Position numbers and translations under genes: made by a program. DNA of 64,000 nucleotides, taken from assembly GCA_012744435.1 (NCBI GenBank), contig JAAYCA010000009.1:1-64000 (forward strand), given 5' to 3'. Shown here in pieces: positions 1-6,692 of this stretch. How positions within the stretch are numbered: position 1 is the stretch's first letter; every line of letters starts with the position of its first letter. The notes beneath the pieces are model-generated. The model had not been told where the DNA came from. It searched no databases and saw only the letters and a program-made list of their open reading frames with translations. Source of the stretch: Bacteroidales bacterium (GTDB lineage: Bacteria > Bacteroidota > Bacteroidia > Bacteroidales > UBA932).

Positions 1-134
1 GCCATCGTGTCGGACAGTTCAAAGTCAGCCTTCACGTAGTTGGTCGCCGTGCCTACCATGTCCACGAATCCCATCGCGAAGAACGCGAACATCATGGGCA
101 CCAGCTTGGACAGATTGGATTTTTTTGTTTCCAT
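1..134 (-). CDS. MFS transporter, N-terminal fragment (cut by window edge)
   Basis: The first 44 residues are visible: a short Lys/Ser-rich start (METKKSNLSK), then a hydrophobic helix containing PMMFAFFAMGFVD. This resembles the first membrane helix of the sugar-type major facilitator family (FucP-like glucose/galactose porters) common in Bacteroidales. The ATG lies about 28 bases downstream of a TATTTTTG promoter box, so the start is well placed. The rest of the gene lies outside the window, so the substrate cannot be judged. Family assignment rests on this one helix and is moderate. Confidence 0.6.
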   Translation of the reverse strand, partial: METKKSNLSKLVPMMFAFFAMGFVDMVGTATNYVKADFELSDTM

Positions 135-162
135 CAAGATAGTGTGTTATCAATAGGCAATA

Positions 163-170
163 CAAAAATA
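163..170 (-). promoter_or_regulatory. Promoter -7 box for the MFS transporter
   Basis: On the minus strand this reads TATTTTTG, matching the Bacteroidota -7 consensus TAnnTTTG. It lies 28 bases before the MFS start codon. Confidence 0.5.
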
Positions 171-248
171 ATCCCTGTTTTTTTTCAAACAATCTCCGTG
201 TGTTCGTAAACATACCTGTATGTTCAGAAAGCGTCAGTATAATGCAAA

Positions 249-289
249 AGAGGCCGGCAGGGGAGATCCTGCCAGCCTCTTCTTTTTAT
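249..289 (-). terminator. Rho-independent terminator after the 5'-nucleotidase
   Basis: On the minus strand AGAGGCTGGCAGG pairs with CCTGCCGGCCTCT across a short loop, with one mismatch, and is followed by T residues. It begins about 20 bases after the nucleotidase stop. Confidence 0.7.
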
Positions 290-307
290 GGCCGGACCGA
301 CCGGGGG

Positions 308-1747
308 TTATCTCTTCGAGACGCTCTCGAACACGCGGCAGGCGCCCGTGTAGTCAATCTTGCCCTGATGCTCCAGGTAGGCCTGGATGACGGAGGCGGT
401 GGTGCGGTTGAGGCTGCGGCCCGGGTCCTTGCGCGGGGAGTCCGCGATGGAGGCCGAGTAGCTGTTGGTCGCGACCTTGTAGGTCTTCTTGAGGTCGAAC
501 TTGCTGCCGTCTTCCATGGTGATCTTCAAGTCCTTGATCTTCTTGGGATTCTTTTTGTCGAAGATGACCTCGCACTTGATGCCGCTCACCTTGGGGAAGC
601 CGTATTCGATGTCGGCGTCGTGCGTGGCGATGAGCATGTTCTTGAGCTCCTGCCCGGTCAGCTCGAGCTGGACGGTGTCGTTGTTGAACGGATCCAGGCG
701 AAGCACGTCACTGACCGTGAACGGGCCGGCGGGGAGGGTGTCGTAGCGGACGCCGCCGGTGTTGGTGAAGGCGACGTCGGAACCCGTCTCCACGCGCCAG
801 GCATCGGTCATCATGCAGCCGAGCTCTTCATAGCTGGTCATCGGGGCGGTCAGCGTGGCGAGCACGCGCTGGAAAGCCGGGTTGTCGCTGAAGTAGCGGA
901 CCACCTCCTCGACGACTTTGTTCTTCTTGGGATAGCCGGCGACATTGATGACCTCGGCCTTCCGTCCCACGACCTTTCCGTTCTCGACGGTGACGGTCGT
1001 GTGGGTGGCATTCTCCAGGCGGTTGGTTACCTGCGTGATCATCACGCCATTGTGCATCTCTCCGCCATCGATGGCCGTATGCGAGTGGCCGCCGATGATG
1101 AGGTCCACCCAGGGGAGCTCGCGGGAAATCTCCACGTCGGCGTCGTAGCCGATGTGGGAGAGAAGGATCACCACGTCGCACTCATCGCGCAGCCCCCTGT
1201 ACTTCTGGACAGTCTCCAGGACCGGGGTGAACGACAGGCCGACACAGTTGTCCGGATGGGTGTCCGGCGTGCCGCGTTCGTTGATCTCGACGGCGCCGAC
1301 AATGCCCACGCTCACGCCGTTCACGTCGAAGACCTGCGTGGGACGGGGTGCGACGCCGAACGCGGGGGCGGGCTCCAGGTTGGCGCAGATGTAGCTGAAG
1401 CCGGACATGCGCATCAGATCGCCGAGCCCCTTGCCGCCGGCGTCGAATTCATGGTTGCCCATGGTGGTGGCGTGGAAGCCGATCATGTTCATCAGGACGA
1501 CCATCGGATAAGCCGGAGTCTCATAGAGGTCGTTGAGCGGCTCGCCGGTGCGGTTGTCGCCGGCGGAGACAATCAGCAGGTCGGGATACAGGCCGCGCAG
1601 GCTGTCCGCAATGGCAGCAAGCTGGGGCATGTTCTCGATCTTGGCGTGCATGTCGTTGACGGACAGGATATGAACTTCCTTCCGTTCTGCACTGGCTGCG
1701 ATGCCGAACAGGCAGATGGCGGCCAGGGTCAGCAAAAGTTTTCTCAT
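308..1747 (-). CDS. Secreted metallophosphoesterase / 5'-nucleotidase (UshA-like)
   Basis: A 479-residue protein of the UshA/5'-nucleotidase family, which removes phosphate from nucleotides or hydrolyses UDP-sugars outside the cytoplasm. A signal peptide covers about residues 1-20 and ends SA-E. The metallophosphatase domain shows the metal-binding motifs in order: NDMHAKI (D32, H34), GDNRTGEP, GNHEFD, LLSHIG and GGHSHT. The C-terminal 5'-nucleotidase domain follows from about residue 310, with GGVRYDTLPAG and DPFNND. In many Bacteroides these two domains are separate genes; here they are fused. The ATG overlaps the stop of the small gene upstream by four bases, so the two are probably co-translated. 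Exact substrate is not decidable. Confidence 0.88.
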   Translation of the reverse strand: MRKLLLTLAAICLFGIAASAERKEVHILSVNDMHAKIENMPQLAAIADSLRGLYPDLLIVSAGDNRTGEPLNDLYETPAYPMVVLMNMIGFHATTMGNHEFDAGGKGLGDLMRMSGFSYICANLEPAPAFGVAPRPTQVFDVNGVSVGIVGAVEINERGTPDTHPDNCVGLSFTPVLETVQKYRGLRDECDVVILLSHIGYDADVEISRELPWVDLIIGGHSHTAIDGGEMHNGVMITQVTNRLENATHTTVTVENGKVVGRKAEVINVAGYPKKNKVVEEVVRYFSDNPAFQRVLATLTAPMTSYEELGCMMTDAWRVETGSDVAFTNTGGVRYDTLPAGPFTVSDVLRLDPFNNDTVQLELTGQELKNMLIATHDADIEYGFPKVSGIKCEVIFDKKNPKKIKDLKITMEDGSKFDLKKTYKVATNSYSASIADSPRKDPGRSLNRTTASVIQAYLEHQGKIDYTGACRVFESVSKR

Positions 1748-1947
1748 TTCGGTATTTTGAATTTGATGATCTGTCCTTCACGGAGGGGAGCGTCCAGGCC
1801 GATCTCATGGCCCTGTGCATCGAAGATGCGGCCGCGGCGGAGCAGGGCGGCGCCCAGGCGGCGGTGGACGAGATAACGCAGCACGGCGTGCTGCGAACGG
1901 GCGCCCTCGAAGAGCTCCACGGTCGTCCGGTTGACGGTTACTTTCAT
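1744..1947 (-). CDS. Small conserved-looking protein, possible beta-grasp or S4-like fold
   Basis: A 67-residue cytoplasmic protein with no signal peptide or membrane segment. It starts with alternating beta-like residues (MKVTVNRTTVELFEG), has a basic middle (RYLVHRRLG, LLRRGRIFD) and ends DAPLREGQIIKFKIPK. The final 'D..G..PL.dGd.I' pattern recalls beta-grasp (ThiS/MoaD) or S4-type small domains, but that is only a shape impression. Its stop overlaps the start of the 5'-nucleotidase by four bases (ATGA), so it is a real operon partner. No function is known to me. Confidence 0.6.
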   Translation of the reverse strand: MKVTVNRTTVELFEGARSQHAVLRYLVHRRLGAALLRRGRIFDAQGHEIGLDAPLREGQIIKFKIPK

Positions 1948-2002
1948 GGCAGTCCGGTTAAAATTCTACGAAAGTTACACAAAAATCAACAAAACACAAA
2001 GC

Positions 2003-2084
2003 GGCAGGCGGTCAGGTTGCCACCGAAGGGCATTTAGCGAACGCTATATTCTTTTGCCCTTCGGCGGCAAGCCTGCCGCCTGCC
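2003..2084 (-). repeat. Long imperfect inverted repeat (about 30-base arms)
   Basis: Arms at 2003-2032 and 2055-2084 pair over about 30 bases (GGCAGGCGG..., TGCC, CCGAAGGGCA blocks match) with a one-base register shift in the middle and one further mismatch. The roughly 22-base loop contains a second small palindrome (AGCG-AA-CGCT). It sits 20 bases after the stop of the TrpB-like gene and is followed on the minus strand by a T-rich stretch, so it may terminate that transcript. The arms are far longer than the other terminators in this window, and it may be a dispersed palindromic element. Confidence 0.6.
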
Positions 2085-2104
2085 GTCTGACAGAAAATCG
2101 GGGA

Positions 2105-3418
2105 TTACTCGCCCGTGTTGGCCAGGGTGCCGGAAAGATACTGGTCGTAGGCGGTCATGTCCACGAGACCATGGCCGGAGAGGTTGAAGAGGATGACCTT
2201 CTCCTCGCCGGTCTGCTTGCACTTTTTGGCTTCGTCGATGGCCGCCGCGATGGCGTGGCAGGACTCCGGAGCCGGGATGATGCCTTCCGCCTGAGCGAAG
2301 AGCGTACCGGCGGCGAAGGAATCGAGCTGGCGGATATCCACCGCTTCCACGAGGCCGTCCTTGCGGAGCTGCGAGATGATCGCGCCGGCGCCGTGGTAGC
2401 GCAGGCCGCCTGCATGGATGTTGGCGGGACGGAAATCATGGCCGAGGGAGAACATCGGGATCAGCGGGGTGTAGCCGCTCTCGTCGCCGAAGTCATACAT
2501 GAACTTGCCCTGGGTTAGCTTCGGGCAGGAAGCGGGCTCGGCGGCGATGAATCGGGTCTTCTTGCCTTCCAGCAGCGTGTGGCGCATGAAGGGGAAGGAA
2601 ATGCCGCTGAAGTTGGATCCGCCGCCGAAGCAGCCGATCACGATGTCGGGATATTCGCCCGCCATGGCCATCTGCTTCTCGGCCTCCAGGCCGATTACGG
2701 TCTGGTGCAGGCAGACATGGTTGAGCACGGAGCCCAGCAGGTACTTGCAATTCTCGGTGCTCATCGCCAGCTCGACCGCTTCGGAGATGGCGGTGCCGAG
2801 CGATCCCTGATGGTTGGGGTCGGCGGTGAGGATGTCCTTGCCGGCGCGGGTCGACATCGACGGCGACGGGGTCACGAGGGCGTCGAAGACCTGCATGATG
2901 CTGCGGCGGTAGGGCTTCTGCTCATAGCTGATCTTGACCTGGTAGACGGCGCAGTCCAGGCCGTAGAGCTTGGCGGCGTAGGACAGGGCGGCGCCCCACT
3001 GGCCGGCTCCGGTTTCCGTCGTGACGTTGGTCACGCCCTGCTGCTTGCAGTAATAGGCCTGCGGGATGGCGGAGTTGAGTTTGTGGGAACCCAGCGGGTT
3101 CACGCTCTCGTTCTTGAAATAAATGTGGGCCGGGGTGCCGATGGCCTCTTCGAGTCCATAGGCGCGCACGAGCGGCGTACAGCGGTAGTATGCATACTTC
3201 TCGCGCACCTCCTGGGGGATATCGATCCAGCGGTCGGTCTGGTTGACCTCCTGGTTGGCGCATTCTTCGGCGAAGAGGGGATAGAGGTCTTCGGCCTTGA
3301 TGGGTTCCTTGGTGCCGGGATTGAGCATGGGCTGCGGTTTGTTGACCATGTCAGCCTGGATGTTGTACCATTGGGTGGGAATCTCGGATTCCGGCAGGAT
3401 GAATCTCTTTTGTTTCAT
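2105..3418 (-). CDS. trpB: TrpB2-type tryptophan synthase beta-like PLP enzyme
   Basis: A 437-residue fold-type II PLP enzyme. The PLP lysine is in LGSHKLNSA (K113), followed by ETGAGQWG and the phosphate-binding run CFGGGSNFSG. The N-terminal extension and overall length fit the TrpB2 class of tryptophan synthase beta chains rather than classical TrpB1. TrpB2 enzymes convert indole (or related substrates) plus serine to tryptophan and often act without a dedicated alpha subunit; no trpA is seen here. The start at 3418 was chosen because an earlier in-frame start would run into the upstream threonine aldolase. It is 22 bases downstream of that aldolase, so both enzymes of hydroxy-amino-acid chemistry are probably one transcript. 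The gene symbol denotes family only. Confidence 0.85.
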   Translation of the reverse strand: MKQKRFILPESEIPTQWYNIQADMVNKPQPMLNPGTKEPIKAEDLYPLFAEECANQEVNQTDRWIDIPQEVREKYAYYRCTPLVRAYGLEEAIGTPAHIYFKNESVNPLGSHKLNSAIPQAYYCKQQGVTNVTTETGAGQWGAALSYAAKLYGLDCAVYQVKISYEQKPYRRSIMQVFDALVTPSPSMSTRAGKDILTADPNHQGSLGTAISEAVELAMSTENCKYLLGSVLNHVCLHQTVIGLEAEKQMAMAGEYPDIVIGCFGGGSNFSGISFPFMRHTLLEGKKTRFIAAEPASCPKLTQGKFMYDFGDESGYTPLIPMFSLGHDFRPANIHAGGLRYHGAGAIISQLRKDGLVEAVDIRQLDSFAAGTLFAQAEGIIPAPESCHAIAAAIDEAKKCKQTGEEKVILFNLSGHGLVDMTAYDQYLSGTLANTGE

Positions 3419-3440
3419 GTTATGGATGGTGAGTTGATAA

Positions 3441-4481
3441 TTACTGGAAATTGTCCCGGATGTAGGTTTCGAGCGTGTCGATGGCACTTTCCGTCGTGGC
3501 CCAGCTCGTGCAGAAACGTACAGCGGTGTGCGTCGCGTCCACGATCTGCCAGCACTCGAAGCCGAAGGAGGCGGCGAGGGGCTCGAGGCACTTGTTCTCG
3601 AGGATGGGGAAGACCTGGTTGGTGGTGTTCTCCGTGAGGAAGGGGATGCCTTTGCGATGGAAGGCGGCCCGGATCCGGTCGGCCAACCGGTCGGCGCGGC
3701 GGGCCAGGTTGAAGTACAATCCTTCGTTCATCAGGGCCTCGAACTGGATGCCCAGCAGGCGACCCTTGGCGAGCATGCCGCCGTTCTGCTTGATAAAGTA
3801 GCGGAAGTCTTCCGCGAGGCGGGGATTGGAAAAGACGACGGCTTCGCCGAAAAGGGCGCCCTGCTTGGTGCCGCCGACATAGAAGACGTCCGCGAGCCGG
3901 GGAAGGTCCTTGGGCAGGATATTGCAGCCGGAGGCTTCCAGTCCGTAGCCCAGTCGGGCGCCGTCCACGAAGAGGGGAATCTCCCATTCGGTGCAGACGG
4001 CGTGCAGGTCTTCGAGTTCCTGACGGGTATAGATCGTGCCGAGTTCGGTGGGGAAGGATATGTAGACCATGCCGGGCTGCACCATGTGCTCACGGCTGAA
4101 ATCGCTGTGGTGCGCTTCCAGCGCTCCGCGAACTTGCGCCGCGCTGATCTTGCCGTCCGTGGCGGGGAGGGCGAGCACCTTGTGGCCGCCGTGCTCCACG
4201 GCGCCGGTCTCGTGGACGTTGATGTGGCCGCTTTCGGCACAGATTACGCCCTGGTGCGGGCGTAGCAGGGCGGAGATGACGGTGGCATTGGCCTGCGTCC
4301 CGCCGACGAGAAAATGGATGTCGGCGCCGGGGCAGTCGAATACATAGCGGATCATATCCGCGGCTTTCTCACAATGCGGATCCTCTCCGTAGCCCAAGGT
4401 CTGGTCCAGGTTCGTCTCCTGAAGCGCCTCGAGAATTTGGGGAGCGCATCCTTCCAAATAGTCGCTTTCGAAATGGAACAT
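3441..4481 (-). CDS. ltaE: Low-specificity L-threonine aldolase
   Basis: A 346-residue fold-type I PLP enzyme that would split L-threonine or allo-threonine into glycine and acetaldehyde. Motifs: GYGEDPHCEKAAD near residue 30, VGGTQANAT, the ESGHINVHETGA block, FVDGARLGYGLEA, and the PLP lysine in YVGGTKQGALFGEA. Length is normal. Start chosen at MFHFESDY, the usual family start; earlier in-frame codons lie in AT-rich leader sequence. It leads a two-gene operon with the TrpB2-like gene. A TrpB-like enzyme using glycine- or serine-derived substrates downstream is suggestive of linked amino-acid metabolism, but that link is inference. Confidence 0.9.
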   Translation of the reverse strand: MFHFESDYLEGCAPQILEALQETNLDQTLGYGEDPHCEKAADMIRYVFDCPGADIHFLVGGTQANATVISALLRPHQGVICAESGHINVHETGAVEHGGHKVLALPATDGKISAAQVRGALEAHHSDFSREHMVQPGMVYISFPTELGTIYTRQELEDLHAVCTEWEIPLFVDGARLGYGLEASGCNILPKDLPRLADVFYVGGTKQGALFGEAVVFSNPRLAEDFRYFIKQNGGMLAKGRLLGIQFEALMNEGLYFNLARRADRLADRIRAAFHRKGIPFLTENTTNQVFPILENKCLEPLAASFGFECWQIVDATHTAVRFCTSWATTESAIDTLETYIRDNFQ

Positions 4482-4545
4482 ACTAACTAACCGGTCTAAT
4501 GCGGCGTGAAGGTAAGAAAAATAATTAAAACAAACGTGCATAAAT

Positions 4546-4680
4546 GAAAAAAACCTCGATTCACATCGAGGTTTTTTCTCAATCCTAACCAAATTATTAA
4601 CCAATGAAAATCATTTGCCTTCACTTTAGCAAGGTCCGTGCCAAAATGGAAGATCTTGTCGTCAATAATGGTTGAAGCGG
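4546..4680 (-). ncRNA. Candidate structured small RNA with its own terminator
   Basis: This lies in a 344-base gap between two divergent genes, where a terminator is not expected unless something is transcribed inside the gap. Two distant segments can pair: 4664-4673 with 4587-4598 (AATAATGGTT against AACC..ATTATT, with a two-base bulge). An inner CCTT/AAGG hairpin lies between them and the terminator at 4547-4577 follows. A rod-like RNA on the minus strand would fit. Bacteroidales 6S-type RNAs have this general shape, but I cannot confirm the family. The hairpin works in both directions, so strand is uncertain. Confidence 0.35.
4547..4577. terminator. Bidirectional terminator inside a divergent gap
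   Basis: AACCTCGAT (4552-4560) and ATCGAGGTT (4565-4573) form a perfect nine-base stem with a four-base loop, flanked by A and T runs on either side. It can stop transcription from both directions. Confidence 0.8.
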
Positions 4681-4799
4681 CTTGTATTATATAAGGGTGA
4701 GGATGGGTTTCTCATCGGTAAGGGGATTGGTTTTGAACAAAATTAGTGTTTTTGTCAAGAAAATGAGGTGCAGAACGGAAATTAATCACCTTCTTGTGC

Positions 4800-4807
4800 T
4801 ATCTTTG
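4800..4807 (+). promoter_or_regulatory. Promoter -7 box for the PNPOx-fold lipoprotein
   Basis: TATCTTTG matches TAnnTTTG exactly and lies 18 bases before the start codon. Confidence 0.65.
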
Positions 4808-4825
4808 CAACAAAATGACACACAC

Positions 4826-5344
4826 ATGAAAAAAATCCTTTTCCCCATCTTCTGCGCCGTTGCGATGCTGTGCTGCGCCTGCGCACCCAAGCCCGCCGAC
4901 GATTCTAAAACCACGACCATGATCGAACAGACGACTCCCAATCCCGAGAACGCCGCCATCGCGCAGCAGTTCCTCAAACAGTGCGGCACCTATTATCTCG
5001 CCACCGTCGAAGGTGACCAGCCGCGCGTCCGCCCCTTCGGCACCGCCGAGATTTTCGAGGGCAAACTCTACATCCAGACCGGCAAGGTCAAGAACGTGTA
5101 CAAGCAGCTCGTCGCCAATCCCAAGGCGGAGATCTGCGGCTTCAACGGCTCGGAATGGATCCGCATCCAGTGCGAGCTGATCCCCGACGAGCGCATCGAA
5201 GCCAAGCAGGATATGCTGGACAAGAATCCGTCCCTGCAGGGCATGTACAAAGCGGACGACGACAACACCATCGTCCTGTACTGCCGCAACGCCTCGGCGA
5301 CGATCTCCTCTTTTTCCGCTCCCGCCCGCACGATTCAGTTCTAG
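4826..5344 (+). CDS. Lipoprotein with pyridoxamine 5'-phosphate oxidase-like (FMN-binding split barrel) domain
   Basis: A 172-residue protein. Residues 1-24 form a lipoprotein signal (MKKILFPIF...) with cysteines at the end of a hydrophobic stretch (MLCCACAP), so it is probably anchored in a membrane facing the periplasm or outside. The rest, from about residue 45, has the split-barrel pattern of small PNPOx-family proteins: FLKQCGTYYLATVEGDQPRVRPFG, then YIQTGKVKNVYKQL and ICGFNGSEWIRIQ. Such domains bind FMN, F420 or haem-like cofactors; most family members are cytoplasmic, so the lipid anchor is unusual. It stands alone, between its own promoter and a strong terminator. Substrate unknown. 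Confidence 0.75.
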   Translation: MKKILFPIFCAVAMLCCACAPKPADDSKTTTMIEQTTPNPENAAIAQQFLKQCGTYYLATVEGDQPRVRPFGTAEIFEGKLYIQTGKVKNVYKQLVANPKAEICGFNGSEWIRIQCELIPDERIEAKQDMLDKNPSLQGMYKADDDNTIVLYCRNASATISSFSAPARTIQF

Positions 5345-5360
5345 CAGCTTGCCGGAAACA

Positions 5361-5396
5361 AAAAGGCCGCACAGACAACAACTGTGCGGCCTTTTT
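5361..5396. terminator. Bidirectional terminator
   Basis: GGCCGCACAG (5365-5374) pairs perfectly with CTGTGCGGCC (5382-5391), flanked by A and T runs. It serves the lipoprotein on the plus strand and can also stop the nucleoside hydrolase operon on the minus strand. Confidence 0.88.
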
Positions 5397-5432
5397 ATCG
5401 GGGTGTTCGGAGCGTTCGCGACGCAGGGAAGT

Positions 5433-5453
5433 TTGAGGGGGTACGCCCCTCAA
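5433..5453 (-). repeat. Short perfect hairpin downstream of the nucleoside hydrolases
   Basis: TTGAGGGG and CCCCTCAA form an eight-base perfect stem with a five-base loop, 21 bases after the second hydrolase stop. There is no T run, so it may protect the transcript's 3' end rather than terminate it. Confidence 0.4.
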
Positions 5454-5474
5454 TCATCGCACTCTGACGGCACG

Positions 5475-6692
5475 TCAGTGCTGGATGGACATCAGCCTGA
5501 TGTATTTCAGGACGAAGTCCGACCAGCCGGCATCGCCGGGCAGCTGGTAGCGGGCGTTGCCCTTCGGGTCCTCCCTGAAGATGGTCTCGCCCGTGGGGGT
5601 GAGGGTCACGAATCCGCGCGGGGAGAGCCGGTAGAAGATGTCGTCGCCCTCGACGGCGTTGATGACCGCGAGCGGATCCCACATTTTCTGGAACTTGTCT
5701 TCGGTGAGGAACTCGTAGATCCACTTGATGGGGTGGGAGCTCGTCCAGTCCATGTCCTCGATGATCTGCGCGGCGCTGTAGTAGAGCGGATCGCCGACCT
5801 CGCCGGGGGAGAATACGATGTCGATGTCCTTCGGCCATAGCTCGAAGAATTTCAGCGAGAAATCGATGGCCGCGGTGAAGTTGTAGTCATGCTCGAAAGA
5901 ATCGCCGAATACGCCGCCCATGCAGTAGATGTTCTTGACCTTGCGGCTGACCAGCTCCTCGCCGCTGAGCGGAGAGAACTCGTCCGGACCGGACTGCAGC
6001 AGGCGGGCCAGGCAGGTGACGAAGCCGATGGAGGCGATGGTCACGGACTTGTCCGGCTGCGCCGCCAGGAGCTTGCGGTAGAGCTTGTAGCCGTCCATAT
6101 ACTCTCCCTTGTCGCCGATGCTGCGCTTGAAGAGGACGTTGCCGTCAATGTCGCGGGCGTAGGCCATGTTGTGGTAGGGGATATAGACGTGCGGGTCCTT
6201 GACGCCGGCCTTCTCCAGGCCGATGGGAATGTCGGGGTAGCCGTAGTAATTGTTCATCACGTCGACGGCGTCCGCGTTCGCGCGGTCCATGCGGTCCACG
6301 ATCACGCCGAGCAGGGTGCAGCGCTTCATGTCCATGTAGCGGTAGAGCATCATCAGGGCGAAAAGGTCGTCCGTGGAGGAGCCCATGTCGCAGTCGAGGA
6401 TGACACGGATGTCCTCCTGCTCATAGTTGGACTTGACGTTGATGTCGGTGGAGGCCACGTACACGGTATGCTGCTCATTTTCGCGGGCGAAGGCGAGGGC
6501 CGCCGCGAGGCTGTCCTCCGGGAAGGAGCGGGTGCTGTCGAAATAGTACAGCCCGGTGTCGGGATCGCGCCAGCCGCCGACGATGTTGTCGTGGGCATGG
6601 GCGTGCTTGATCACGGCCGGCAGGCTCTTGCGGTCGAAATGGTCCTGCGTGGCCTTGTAGGACACCATCAGTCCCTCCTTCGGGTAGCTCAT
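5475..6692 (-). CDS. Nucleoside hydrolase family protein, copy 2, N-terminally truncated
   Basis: From the ATG at 6692 this gives 405 residues of the inosine-uridine nucleoside hydrolase family, which splits the N-glycosidic bond of ribonucleosides. The calcium-binding signature DCDMGSSTDDLFAL and the later TIASIGFVTCLARLL and CMGGVFGD blocks are intact. It is closely related along its whole length to the upstream copy, but lacks that copy's first roughly 50 residues, including the signal peptide. Coding similarity continues upstream of the ATG (GFTLDLNT is still readable) and then switches into the tail of copy 1. The ATG overlaps copy 1's stop (ATGA), so it could still be translated by coupling, but the product would probably stay in the cytoplasm. 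It may be a decaying gene. Confidence 0.7.
   Translation of the reverse strand: MSYPKEGLMVSYKATQDHFDRKSLPAVIKHAHAHDNIVGGWRDPDTGLYYFDSTRSFPEDSLAAALAFARENEQHTVYVASTDINVKSNYEQEDIRVILDCDMGSSTDDLFALMMLYRYMDMKRCTLLGVIVDRMDRANADAVDVMNNYYGYPDIPIGLEKAGVKDPHVYIPYHNMAYARDIDGNVLFKRSIGDKGEYMDGYKLYRKLLAAQPDKSVTIASIGFVTCLARLLQSGPDEFSPLSGEELVSRKVKNIYCMGGVFGDSFEHDYNFTAAIDFSLKFFELWPKDIDIVFSPGEVGDPLYYSAAQIIEDMDWTSSHPIKWIYEFLTEDKFQKMWDPLAVINAVEGDDIFYRLSPRGFVTLTPTGETIFREDPKGNARYQLPGDAGWSDFVLKYIRLMSIQH

Noticed and set aside
4604..4675. A 23-residue plus-strand open frame after the orphan terminator
   Set aside because: It overlaps the paired segments of the candidate RNA and has no recognisable features; kept only as part of that region.
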